Source: Tipula vernalis (taxonomy: Eukaryota; Arthropoda; Insecta; Diptera; Tipulidae). From it: a DNA stretch of 64,000 nt. The position numbers were made by a program, and so were the translations under genes. Positions 47,193 to 56,944 of the stretch are shown here, in pieces (position 1 is the first letter of the stretch; each line of letters begins with the position of its first letter). The stretch covers positions 187,039,561 through 187,103,560 of the forward strand of contig OY282560.1 in assembly GCA_958295665.1 (NCBI GenBank). The letters run 5' to 3'. The notes under the pieces are model-generated. The model searched no databases. It was not told the DNA's origin and saw only the letters and a program-made list of their open reading frames with translations.

Positions 47193-47209
47193 TTTGTATT
47201 AATGGAGGG

Positions 47210-47460
47210 AACCCATAGCATTTCATTTAATACAATGGAAGTTTGTTCATCAAATAGAGCCTTTTCCTCTAACTTCAACAGCTTCCCCATTCGCTACGAA
47301 AATTTTATCGCGATGGTTTGTATCGAGCATTGTAAATAATGCCTTATTTGATGTAATGTGAGACATGCCATCAGAATTAATGATCCATCCAACTTCACTT
47401 CCATTTGTAATACATACAAATTCTCCACCGGATGGTTCTCTTCATCCCGTTCGGTCTCAA
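47210..47460 (-). pseudogene. copia aspartic protease region
   Basis: Minus strand GWIINSDGMSHITSNKALFT corresponds to the WxxDSGAxxHMT active-site motif. The catalytic Asp-Ser-Gly reads Asn-Ser-Asp, so the active site is lost. HRDKIFVANGEAVEVRGKGS follows, the usual flap side. A stop (TGA) follows shortly. Confidence 0.75.
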
Positions 47461-47499
47461 AATTAATTTTCTTTCCTTCAGCAGAACCACTGCTGTAGT

Positions 47500-47953
47500 T
47501 AAATCAGTTTCTTTACGCGATTCTAATGCCGTGACCAATATATCGTAACTCTCAGGTAGGCTTCCTAACATCGTGACATCCTGCTGGTTTCATATCAATA
47601 TTTAAATCAATCATCTGTTGAAATAATTCATTTATCCTGCTTAGATCTACTTCCACGTCGCCTCCCTCCTCTAAACGTAATCTCATAATTGATTTCATCA
47701 ACCGAAGTTAACTATTTGCTGTGCTCTTCTCGTGGTGTTCTTGCAATGCTATCCATGTACCCTTCGCCGAAGTAGCGTTACGAATATGAACTAATTGATT
47801 ATTATTCACATTTAGCCCAATTGTTGCTAAACCTTGTGAATCTTTCCTGTTACATTCATCTACTTTTGAATCCGGCGGCTTAGGAGGGTTTTCAACAATG
47901 CAACACCATGTACCTTCTTTGATCATTAAATTTTTTATTTTAAATTTCCTCAC
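47500..47953 (-). pseudogene. copia gag N-terminal region
   Basis: The frame 47953-47708 includes NLMIKEGTWCCIVENPPKPP, then IGLNVNNNQLVHIRNATSAK and GTWIALQEHHEKSTAN. This resembles the UBN2/DUF4219-type gag of copia elements (LIREGLW, ...VHI...TAKEAWDAL). Further gag coding to about 47500 is in other frames, and the CCHC knuckle is not visible. Confidence 0.75.
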
Positions 47954-48145
47954 GAAATAGTTACTATTAGTTAGTTAATCTTTCAACGCTGTATTTGGTT
48001 TCAATTGTAGGTATTGTTAGTTTAACTTCTCTTAATGATTATCAAGAAAACACGTACACTCAAATTATTTTCTTCGATTATAATCAATTACTAGTTATAA
48101 TTCACAATATTATTTCCAAATTCGGTAGATATTATTATTGGGGAA

Positions 48146-48159
48146 CTGAGCCCATAACC
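48146..48159 (-). promoter_or_regulatory. primer binding site, half initiator tRNA-Met type
   Basis: Minus strand GGTTATGGGCTCAG adjoins the 5' LTR. It is complementary to the anticodon-stem region of insect initiator tRNA-Met, the internally cut tRNA primer used by copia. One position (T for C) departs from the usual GGTTATGGGCCCAG. Confidence 0.8.
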
Positions 48160-48335
48160 TAGTGGAGTATTTATCCTTTGGATTATCCCAATAACAATAA
48201 CTGTTCATATAAATAATGAACACAACGCAGAAAAAGAAACAAAGTTATAAATAATGAATGTATTATACAACGGTTACATAGTGGGAAGGGATTTCAAAGC
48301 ATTACTTTGTTTTTAATATACATATTATTTCAACA
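48160..48335 (-). repeat. copia 5' LTR
   Basis: On the minus strand it starts TGTTGAAATAATATG and ends TACTCCACTA, directly followed by the primer binding site. It carries extra caataa and tacat insertions relative to the 3' LTR. Confidence 0.8.
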
Positions 48336-48340
48336 CTTAA

Positions 48341-48801
48341 CACATGCTTTATAAGATTTCTATTTAGTAAATAAAATATGTATATAAACAAATTAAATAT
48401 AATAATTGATCGTAAGAAAAATCAATAGCCGTTATCGGAATTAAATCAAGTCGCTTTATCAAGGTGAATTTAGATACATTTTCCTGATTAGTTAAGTGAA
48501 CAGTTTCTTTAACGTCACGTGTGTAGTTATAAAAATATCAACCATGATTTTTTTTTGATTTTTTATATTATTTAATTGCATAAATAATTAAAAAACAAGA
48601 CTTTTAATTAAATTAAATATACTGAAATATTAAGTTATCACAATCAAGTAGTTTGTATTATGTAAAATTAATTGTTGTTTCTAAAATCATAGGATAATTG
48701 TGCTTAAATACATAACAATTTTAATTTATAAATTTCTGCAATAATTACAATTTAATTTTGTGGCATTTGCATAGAAACAAAAATAAACAAAACAAACCTA
48801 A
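48341..48801. other. no feature recognised
   Basis: AT-rich spacer between the copia element and the small MITE; no signal seen. Confidence 0.35.
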
Positions 48802-48803
48802 TA

Positions 48804-48967
48804 CAGTGAAATTTACTTATAACGCCCTCGGATATAACGACAATTCGCTTATAACGTCGGAAATTTGAACTGATTTGCTATGTTACTTATACATATAACT
48901 AAAACCCGTATATTACACATTCGGTTAGAACAACGGATTCTCAATGTCGTTATAAAAGATTTCACTG
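48804..48967. repeat. pogo/Tigger-like MITE
   Basis: CAGTGAAATTTACTTATAAC at the left and CAGTGAAATCTTTTATAACG (right, reverse complement) form the TIRs. TA lies outside both ends (48802-48803 and 48968-48969). CAGTG ends with a TTATAACG block suggest a pogo-type Tc1/mariner relative. 164 bp, non-coding. Confidence 0.8.
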
Positions 48968-49333
48968 TAAGTACATCCAAATCAAGTTTTTTTTTTCTAT
49001 GACTACGTTTTGTAAACTGTAGTCGTGTTTTCCATGAGAACTGCACAAGAACTCGATAAATTTTAAATTCCTTTTATTCTATGTAAACAGAAAAAAAATT
49101 AAATTCATAAAGTGATAATGTGTAGTGGCATTTCCCATAAATACACATTTTAAGTTGTTACAGCAATAAATATTGACAATTATAGCTTATTTTTTAGTTA
49201 CACTTGATAAACCCATGAATTTATCGAGTGTAGTTGCGTGTAATGACGTCGGCAAGAAATAAAAAAATATTGATAAAATAACTGAAGGGGGAAATTTTTA
49301 AACTTAAAATATGTAATTCTATCAAATACACTA

Positions 49334-51255
49334 CACTGAAAAAAATTTACTACGTTTTATTTACGAGTGGCGTTCGTTAACTACAATTCGTACTATTAAT
49401 GTACAAATTGTTATTTTTACGTAAAAAAACGAAATGTAGAAAAAAATCATAAAAATGTATGCATTAATAGTAAGAATCATAGTTCGTAAACTAAAAAATT
49501 GTTTAGTTTATTGTACTACACATAAAAAACAATCACAAATTGTTTGCGTATTAGTGCAACTTGCATTGTTTTATTAAATAATTACATTTGTGAACAATTC
49601 ATAATATTTATGAATAAGATTATGTACGAAAATATATGTTAAATACTTATTGTTCGTCGTATTAACGAATCTGGCACTAAAATACATGAATATAATATTT
49701 CGGCTCTTAAATGTGCGTTGAGTGCATAAGTTTTAGAAATTTTCTTTTATCATCTCCGTCTCCAATTAAGATTTTTCATCACCATAAATCAAATGTGAAA
49801 GTTAGGGAGAAGTGCTTATTGAAATGTGTCTTACGAATTTATTTTGTTTAATTTGTGATGAATAAGAACATTTTCTTCAAATTAATAAAATAAATTTTAA
49901 TGTATAATGTTTTAATAAATTTTTGTGTGTTGAAATTCAGGTAAATAGTTATTTTATTTAATTTGTGTTGTACGCTTAAGTGTTTTCGTTTTGACCGCGA
50001 CTTTGTCGGAATTATCATTCCGTTAAATTAAAATGAGAACATTTTTATGCGAAAAAAACTATTTCATAATATAAATAATGTATAAATTTATAAGTTATGT
50101 GATATACGGACTAGAAATTTATTGTGTTAATAATGTTTCTGCTTTTTTATTGTTGCTTGCAAAAAAATGTCAAATATCGATGAGCAAGGAGGACTTCACG
50201 AGCCACCATCCACCCTATAAATGTTGCTCAGCCTGTAAGTTCAGCACGTGGAGAAGGCCAGGCATTAAAACCGCTTTTGGGGTATTGCGAACAGATCAGG
50301 TAACAAAAATAAGCAAATAAAACTAAATGTGAGTGTAATTCATTTTATTGAATTTACAGAACAGAACAGAACAGCATTATCATAGTTTTAAAAATATTGA
50401 AAGTTCATACACAAAAAAGACGTTCTCAAGAATACCAAAATGGGAGAAATTTTGGAATTCGAATATCAACATGGCGTTTACTGCTCCTATTATATTTTTT
50501 TTCTAATAAATATATTTTTAAGTTCTAGTTTATTAAAAGCAAATGTGATAATATGCTTATAATTTAATACAAAATATTAGAATTAATGCGTAACATTTTA
50601 CCAAATTCTACTTAAATTAAATAAATTATGTAATATTATAAGGAAATTTTACGTTTTTTAATTTTTTATACTGCGCTGTACAAATTTTAAGAATTTATTC
50701 ATCAAACGACCCAAAATTACGTTCCTATTCTGAACTCTACATAAATATTATGTAATTTTGTTTATCAATTATGAACCCGTTACTACATATAAAATATTCA
50801 ATATATTTATGAAAATAATCATCATATTTGTGTATTACCATATTCTTAACCACTGAGTATGCCGTTCTTCATATATACGAATAATTTCATATGCACAAAT
50901 AATGAATTTTTAAACTTATATGTATGAATTTATTCGTTAATATGACGTAACATTTTATTATAGTTACAAACAATTTCATTTATCTTTACTTTCTTACGTT
51001 AACAATAAGAATTTGTTCATCCAGAAATGCTTTTAACTGCATTAAAATTATAGCATTTTTCGTATCTTATATGAATCAATTCATAAATATTACAACGTAA
51101 GTAGTTAAACATAAAATAAATTTTTGTATGTGTTTCACCATATTAACGTATGATTTTCTTACTATTAAAGAAGGGTCGTATCGGCTCAGATTTAACGAAT
51201 TTTTCTTACTATTAATGTATTTTTTGTCTGCATTGATGTAGGATTTCTTTCAGTG
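49334..51255. mobile_element. inner element with CACTGAAAAAAAT ends
   Basis: CACTGAAAAAAATTTACTAC at the left and CACTGAAAGAAATCCTACAT (right, reverse complement) are hAT-like short TIRs. The interior is extremely AT-rich with repeated (A/C)TATTAATGTA and TTAATAGTAAGAA words. It contains a short GC-richer island at 50167-50301 but no transposase. Confidence 0.6.
50167..50301 (+). other. GC-richer exon-like island, possible captured gene fragment
   Basis: Within about 2 kb of AT-rich DNA this 135-bp block looks like old coding sequence. Frame 1 reads MSNIDEQGGLHEPPSTL and stops; frame 3 continues NVAQPVSSARGEGQALK; frame 2 ends KTAFGVLRTDQ just before cag|GTAAC, a good splice-donor sequence. 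A tttacag acceptor-like site follows at about 50352-50358. The concatenation needs two frameshifts. The last part faintly recalls the N-terminal region of A-type cyclins, but this is a guess, not an identification. Confidence 0.3.
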
Positions 51256-51769
51256 TACACATTCGCGCTTTATGAATTTATTTTTTTTCGTTTTACATAT
51301 ATAGAATAAAAGGAATTTAAAGTTTATCGAGTTCTAGTGCAGTTCTCATGGAAAACACGGGTTGTGTGCCAATTTTAAAACTGTACTTCAAGGTCAAGTT
51401 CTGTTTTTAAAATGAATTGTGGTAAATGCAATATTGTAATATCGCAATTGGCCGTCTCGGCGTAATATTTTGATTGGGTCATTAAATAATCTCAATTGTT
51501 TGGGTACAGTCGAACCACGTAAATGGATGTTTTTATCGCGTTTTCCACCTACCGTTAGTGAAGACAAAATCATCCTTAACGGATGTCAAATGCTTTCGGG
51601 TTCTCAGGTTCCTGTTTCGTATTATAGCTAGTTCCGGCGAATGCACATGATCTTTATCAAAAAATAAAAATAAATCTATGTGAGGATTATGTTCGAAAAT
51701 TTAGGCATCACTGCAAAAATTTTACATTATTGGATATTCAAATCATCCTTATATTGCACGGTAAAAACT

Positions 51770-52870
51770 GGGGAAATTTTAATCTCCCAACTCCAATTCA
51801 TGCTGCAGCGTTTAAACAGCAAAAATGTTTGATCCAGCTGTTGAGGAACAAAAGGCGATAAATCGAATAGCAGGCCTGAATATTGAGCAGAAAGAGCTTT
51901 TGATAAAATTATAAATGCTATGCAAAATGCAGATCTACCTAAAAGATGTTTCTTTCTTGAAGGCCTTGGTGGTTGCGGAAAGAAATATTTCTACTTAAAC
52001 TTATGATTATATAAGTTTAAACTACCTGAACGTTTGTTAGATACCTCAATATCGCCAATGCGATTGAATTTTTTAGATGCAGAAGTTATTAGAAGGTTAT
52101 AATCTGGGATGATGAAACATAAAATATTGATCATCAAACACTCCCTGTGGTACTTCATGGAAATCGAGCTACAATTGTAGAAACAACCATAAAGTTGAAT
52201 GAAAATTGGGAAAAGTTTAAAGTCTTGAAACTTATAAATAACGTCCGATCTATAAATCCTGAGTTTAGTCAATGGTTAGTTACTTCCTGATTTTATAATA
52301 GAAATTCCTCAAAAATACAAAGATTCATTTATACAAAGATTCTTTAATTAAAGAAATCTTTGGAGATAGATTAATCATTGCGGATATTAAACGTTATTTC
52401 AGCCGAGCCATACTATGTTCTAAAAAGTCGGAAGTTGATGGATATACTTGAAGGCGAAGATGTAAATTATCCTAGAGCAGACTCCATTGATGATGCTAAT
52501 GATGAAGATAGGCAACATTATCCTGTTGAATTTCTAAATGAATAAGCGCCTTCAGGAATGACATTACAAAAACTACGTTTAAAAATTGGTTGCTTTGACA
52601 AGAAATTGTATTTATTCCTAAAATAGATTTAGCCCCATCGCTGTGTTCGACTTCCCTTTATTCTCAGAAGAACACAGTTTTCAGTTAAATTGACGTTTAC
52701 AATGGCAATTAACAAATCACAAGGAAAAACTTTAGACATGGTTGGTATTTATTTACCGGAGCCTGTTTATAGTCATGGACAGTTATATGTTGCTATTTCT
52801 CGAGCATGTCGTGCTGGTGACGTCAAAATCAAAATTCTTGGCCGAATGCTGTTTTTACAAAAAATGTAGT
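51770..52870 (+). pseudogene. Helitron Pif1-like helicase
   Basis: Near 51780: WGNFNLPTPIHAA, then EEQKAINRIAGLNIEQKELL in another frame. Near 51915: NAMQNADLPKRCFFLEGLGG, leading into GCGKK, which stands for the Walker A loop (GPGGTGKT). The C-terminal motifs are near 52625-52850: [52 protein letters not shown]. The [11 protein letters not shown] and YVAISRA blocks are the best-preserved parts. Walker B and middle motifs are not readable. It lies on the strand opposite to the first Helitron relic. Confidence 0.85.
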
Positions 52871-52960
52871 TTATATAAGGAGAGATTTAATTTGTAGTTA
52901 ATGATTGATAACAAACTGATTCTTCAGATTTAAACATTTGTGTGTTTTTTTCTTTTTTAT

Positions 52961-52989
52961 GCCTGATGTCCGACAGGCTTTGCTACTAA
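52961..52989 (+). other. candidate Helitron 3' terminus (hairpin + CTAA)
   Basis: GCCTG ATGTCCGA CAGGC forms a 5-bp stem, followed seven to eight bases later by CTAA and then T. This fits the Helitron 3' pattern (short hairpin, then CTRR, inserted before T), at a sensible distance (about 90 bases) after the helicase gene. The stem is short, so this could be chance. Confidence 0.45.
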
Positions 52990-53410
52990 TTTTTAATAAT
53001 GCTGAGGTAATTAGCTTGTTGTTAATTGACAACTAACTTTGTAATTAACACGAATACGAAAAAACCCTATTTCTAACCAAATATGACATAATTCTTTAAA
53101 TAGACACTTATTTTTCTTCTTCTCATATTTTAAGATCATTGTAGTATCAATGCGAAAGTTATGTTTATATTCACTACAATGTTTCATAAGACCTGATCTA
53201 AGCAATAATAGCTGATTTACATCTAATCTATTGCTATTTTCTAAAACACTAAAGATGAACGGTAAAAAATGCATTTTCGTATTATTTTCTTGTAGTAAAA
53301 TGAGAAGGAATACTCAAAAAGTATTATTAAATGCTATTTACTGCAACAGACAACTATTTTTGGTGAAAAAGAATGGAAAAATCGGAAAAAGATGAAGGGG
53401 GGAGGGGGTG

Positions 53411-53762
53411 GGTAGATTCTGATGAACTGAAAATTTTTCGTTACATTTTTGTATTAGTACCAAATATCGTCATTGAAAATTTGCGATTCTGATGGAATAC
53501 GCTATGACATTTATAGTAGTTTAAAGCAAATCCATATTGCACGAAATTATTTCCAAATTAATTTTTACAGACACAAATTTTATTTAAATAACACACAGAA
53601 CCAAAGTCACCGAAATTAAAATCAATGACAATTTATGTACTTATCAGAATCGATTTTTAGTACTGACAACATTATATGTATTGCCATTTTATAGCAGTTA
53701 ACATTTTAGTACAAAATCACTAAAAATGTAATTTGTAATTTGTCACTGGATCAGAATCTACC
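53411..53762. repeat. MITE with GGTAGATTCTGAT ends
   Basis: GGTAGATTCTGATGAACTGA and the mirror (GGTAGATTCTGATCCAGTGA) delimit 352 bp. Both arms continue with A/T-rich (A)TTTTTCGTTACAT-like text. It interrupts the left arm of the foldback element. Confidence 0.75.
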
Positions 53763-53769
53763 AACTCCT

Positions 53770-54207
53770 GTGGCCCTATTCTGGTAATTACCGGGGAACG
53801 GGGAATAATTTTTTTTATAACAGTTATTCCCAGATACATATTTCCAACTTTTTATTCCCCATTTTCCTAAAGTAGATTCTGTCAATTGGGGAATAGATAT
53901 ATACAGGAGAAATAATTTTAGTTATATCAAAATTATTATAATAACTCTTATTTATTACAATACTATCTTTAAAATTATTAGGTAATTTAACCCTTACAAA
54001 CATTATTAATATTATTAATTATTAATATCAACTACATATAAGGAAACATTACTATTCCCCATAAATTCTTTCATAAAGTCGGTGTGGAAAAACAAACGCC
54101 AAAACTGCTGTAATTGGGAACACCAGAATACACTTTGGGGAAAAGGGAATAATAATGCAACAAAATTTAAAATTTCATTTCCCCGGGAATTACCAGAATA
54201 GGGCCAC
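53770..54207. repeat. MITE with GTGGCCCTATTCTGG ends
   Basis: GTGGCCCTATTCTGGTAATT and its mirror, both followed by (A/C)CCGGGGAA, delimit 438 bp. It lies 7 bases after the preceding MITE, inside the same foldback arm. The terminal word belongs to the GGCCCTATT theme. Confidence 0.8.
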
Positions 54208-54405
54208 TGGTTTATTATTTTTTTTTTCGAAAAAGTTGTACCATGTTGTATCCAAATTTATAAAATTATGGAAGATGGAAGGACAAAATGAAATTTTGAG
54301 TGTACCCCGTCTCATTTTTATATATCGATGAAATGTATTTGCACTTTCTTTGAGTTTTTATTCTTTTCGAATAGAATGAAAAGATTGAATGTTAATCAGG
54401 CTTAA

Positions 54406-54514
54406 TGGGCCCGATTCTGGAACGATAAAATTTATGTTATATAATTTGATTTCCCCGCTTCCTATACGTATTGAAAAAACAAAAATAATATTTTTGAACT
54501 CAGAATCGGGCCCA
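54406..54514. repeat. 109-bp MITE at the foldback centre
   Basis: TGGGCCCGATTCTGG and CAGAATCGGGCCCA are mirrored. Flanking words AATCAG belong to the two foldback arms. Non-coding. Confidence 0.7.
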
Positions 54515-55218
54515 ATAGCTGATTAACATTCAATCTTTTCATACTATTTAAAATGAATAAAAACACGAAGAAAGTGCAAATACATTTCATCCATTTATAA
54601 AAATGAAACGGGCATACTCAAAATTTTATTTTTTTCCTTTCAAAATGTTACTACGATTTTATAAATTTGGGTGCCACACGGTACAACTTTTACGAAAAAA
54701 CATAAGCTGGCTCATCTGATTAGATTTTTTCAATATTTTCACTAAAAAAAGTTGTGTATGTAGTATTGAATAATACTTTTTGGGTATTCCTTCTTATTTT
54801 AATAAAACAAAGTCTTTCAAAACTGCATTTTGGCCTTTCATCTTTTATCTTTTAGAAAAGAACAAAAGATTAAATGTAAATCAGCTATAACGAAATTGAG
54901 AATGTTAAATGTGAATAATTAATAACGATTTCGATTCACCAAAAAAAGCAATCGGCAAACTGTTCGATTTGTCAAGAAAAGTCTTTCCGCCGAGCAAAAT
55001 TGTTGTTGGTTTTGGTTCAGGTTTACTAGCACAATGACAAATAACAAATAGAACTGTCATATTGCAAGACATTTTTTATTCGATTTGAGTTCATTGAAAG
55101 CGTCATTTGTGTTTTGTATTTTTTTTTTGTGTTTCTGTTTATTTTTTATATAAATATTTTATTAATTGATACGCTCGTTTTTTTATATGTTGTTTTGTCA
55201 TCGAGTATCGACTAAAGG

Positions 55219-56140
55219 TAGAGCCATCTAGAGTAAAGAGCCATAATCATAATGACCTATTTTTTAGAAGCTTTTTTAGTGGTATAATTTTTCACTGATT
55301 TCCATAGGAATTCATAGTAAAAATGGTGTTTTTAGCTTCAAGTTTTTCAATGAAAAAAGCAAAAATATTATAAAATGTTTATATAAAAGTTTTCTACATA
55401 TCTTTAAGAAGAATATATAAGAAGGCCATATTGGTATTAAGTATATATTAATTGCAGAAATATTAAAATTAAATTATTTCTAAAATATATTTTGTCGAAC
55501 TTTCATTTTGAAAAATACATCAAAGTTGGCTCTGACGAATTAAAATAATACTTGCTAAATTTATCTTTAGTTTTACTAATGTACGTAAGATGTCTAAAAT
55601 GGTTACAGAAAAATACGAAAAAATATTATTTAATCGCAAAATTATCACACGTTCCTATACTTTGTGAATTGGTTTTGCTTTTCCTACAATTTTTGAACTT
55701 TAAATTTCCCCAGGTGGTAATTTTTGGTATGATTTTTCCAAATTTTTACGGCCATCACTGCCATCTATGTCATGTACATATATTTACTTAATGACCAAAC
55801 GAATTGTAGTAAGCTTTTATTTCAATTTGACCAGAATGCTGTTGCTATGAAATTTTTTTAATATTTTGGTTTAAAAAAATCAATTATTACAAGAAAATGA
55901 AAACGATTTACTTAAACGATATTCATATATGTTGAAATTCAAACATTTATGAAAGTATTTCAGAAATCATAATTAAGAATTTGTAACGTTTTCATTTAAA
56001 AATTTGTCTTAGGAAGAAAAGTGATTTCCCATATGTTTTGTGTGTTTTACTATGAAAAGTTTCGTTTTTTCCTCGTTTCTAATTCCCTTATAAAAGCTCA
56101 GATTTTTTGATTATGGCTCTATAAAATACAGGGTGCTCTG
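55219..56140 (+). mobile_element. family A TIR element, copy 3
   Basis: It is collinear with 933-1840 over its whole length and highly similar. It begins (T)AGAGCCATCTAGAG and ends GGGTGCTCTG. A 7-bp duplication CTAAAGG flanks it (55212-55218 and 56141-56147). The frame at 55552-55791 is open by chance here but broken in the other copies, so it is not a gene. Confidence 0.9.
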
Positions 56141-56144
56141 CTAA

Positions 56145-56393
56145 AGGTCGATCAGCACGTTATGTTTTCAGTTATGTTCTAACAAACGAAAATATGTTAA
56201 AAAATACCAGTTTGTTTTAAAATATTTGTGTAGTTGAAAATCACATCGGCACGATAGATTAATTTATGGCAAGGCAACTTTAATTTCTTTAAAAAACATA
56301 AAAGCAAAAATACAACATGTGGTCATAAAAAATTCTCACAAATGTTGACATATTGTCAAAGTACTTGTAAAAACACGTCGTGCGGATCTACCT
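56145..56393. repeat. TAA-flanked MITE with AGGTCGATC ends
   Basis: AGGTCGATCAGCACG at the left and AGGTAGATCCGCACG (right, reverse complement) are TIRs. TAA lies at both borders (56142-56144 and 56394-56396). Its left border is the target of the family A copy next to it. Confidence 0.65.
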
Positions 56394-56749
56394 TAAATCT
56401 TTTGTAAAAATTATAGGTTATGTTTATATTAAAACGTCGAGCAATACGATTTTATTGTTCGATTTACACAGCAGTAGAGAGTGATCTTTCAAAGATTTGA
56501 CAAATTGAAAACTAAGGATTTTTCGGTGAAACAACTTGCAAAGAGCAATGCTCTTAAAAACCAACGTGACAATTGAATTAAATAAAAACGAATCAAATAG
56601 TTTCAATATTTCTAATACAGTTTTACCAAATGATTGATGACTAATTGCAATATAAAAGCACAAATCGTAAGGTCACTAACAGAAACTAAACAAACTGGAT
56701 CAGGTACTCTATATGAAACAAAACGCGATTAGGAAAAATTAGGATTGAT

Positions 56750-56813
56750 ACACTATACGGCGAAACTCGAAAAATGCACTAAATCCGATTTATTAAATCA
56801 CAGTATGTCAATG
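56750..56813. repeat. MITE family C end fragment
   Basis: CGAAAAATGCACTAAATCCG followed by ATTTATTAAATCACAGTATG matches the right end of the MITE at 41367-41595. The other end is missing. Confidence 0.7.
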
Positions 56814-56944
56814 CCATTAGTCAATAAACATGAAATAGATGACAGAACAAGTTTGTTAAAATCAAAACAAAAAATTATCACCTGGAAAAATTTCAAGTTT
56901 GAAAATTGTAACAAAAGCAAAAGAAATTTTTTTTCGTAGGTTGG

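Larger units (their letters stand above)
44614..48335 (-). mobile_element. Ty1/copia LTR retrotransposon, decayed
   Basis: Two LTRs (162-176 bp) bound an interior read on the minus strand as gag, protease, GAG-pre-integrase, integrase, reverse transcriptase and RNase H, the order that defines the copia superfamily. A 5-bp duplication CTTAA flanks it (44609-44613 and 48336-48340). The primer site matches a half initiator tRNA-Met, as in Drosophila copia. At 3.7 kb it is shorter than usual copia elements (about 5 kb), so deletions have occurred. By eye the LTRs differ at roughly one base in ten plus two short indels, which implies an old insertion. Confidence 0.9.
49024..51359. mobile_element. 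TIR element with ~95-bp arms enclosing another element
   Basis: CGTGTTTTCCATGAGAACTG at 49024 is mirrored at the right end (reverse complement CGTGTTTTCCATGAGAACTG, ending at 51359). The arms continue through ACTCGATAAA and TTTAAATTCCTTTTATTCTA to an AATGTGTA block. The target duplication is not evident. A second TIR element lies immediately inside the right arm. Confidence 0.7.
53209..54887. mobile_element. long-arm foldback element, TAA-flanked, dissected by MITEs
   Basis: TAGCTGATTTACAT at 53209 and its mirror ending 54887 open inverted arms of about 370-400 bases. Both are flanked by TAA (53206-53208 and 54888-54890). The right arm is continuous (54515-54887). The left arm is split: its outer part is 53209 to about 53410, its inner part about 54210-54405, with two MITEs between. 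Paired words include AGAAGGAATAC(T/C)CAAAAAGT, (A/G)TTGTACC with ATAAA(A)TTTGG, and AAAGTGCAAATACATTTCAT. A small MITE sits at the centre. No transposase. Confidence 0.8.

Noticed and set aside
50167..50301. a confirmed cyclin exon
   Set aside because: The resemblance is weak and needs two frameshifts, so it is listed only as an exon-like island.
51991..52272. a 93-codon minus-strand frame
   Set aside because: It is antisense to the Helitron helicase relic.
53011..53274. an 87-codon minus-strand open frame
   Set aside because: It crosses the border of the foldback element and has no recognisable motif.
55552..55791. a 79-codon open frame
   Set aside because: It is inside family A copy 3; copies 1 and 2 have stops in the corresponding region.
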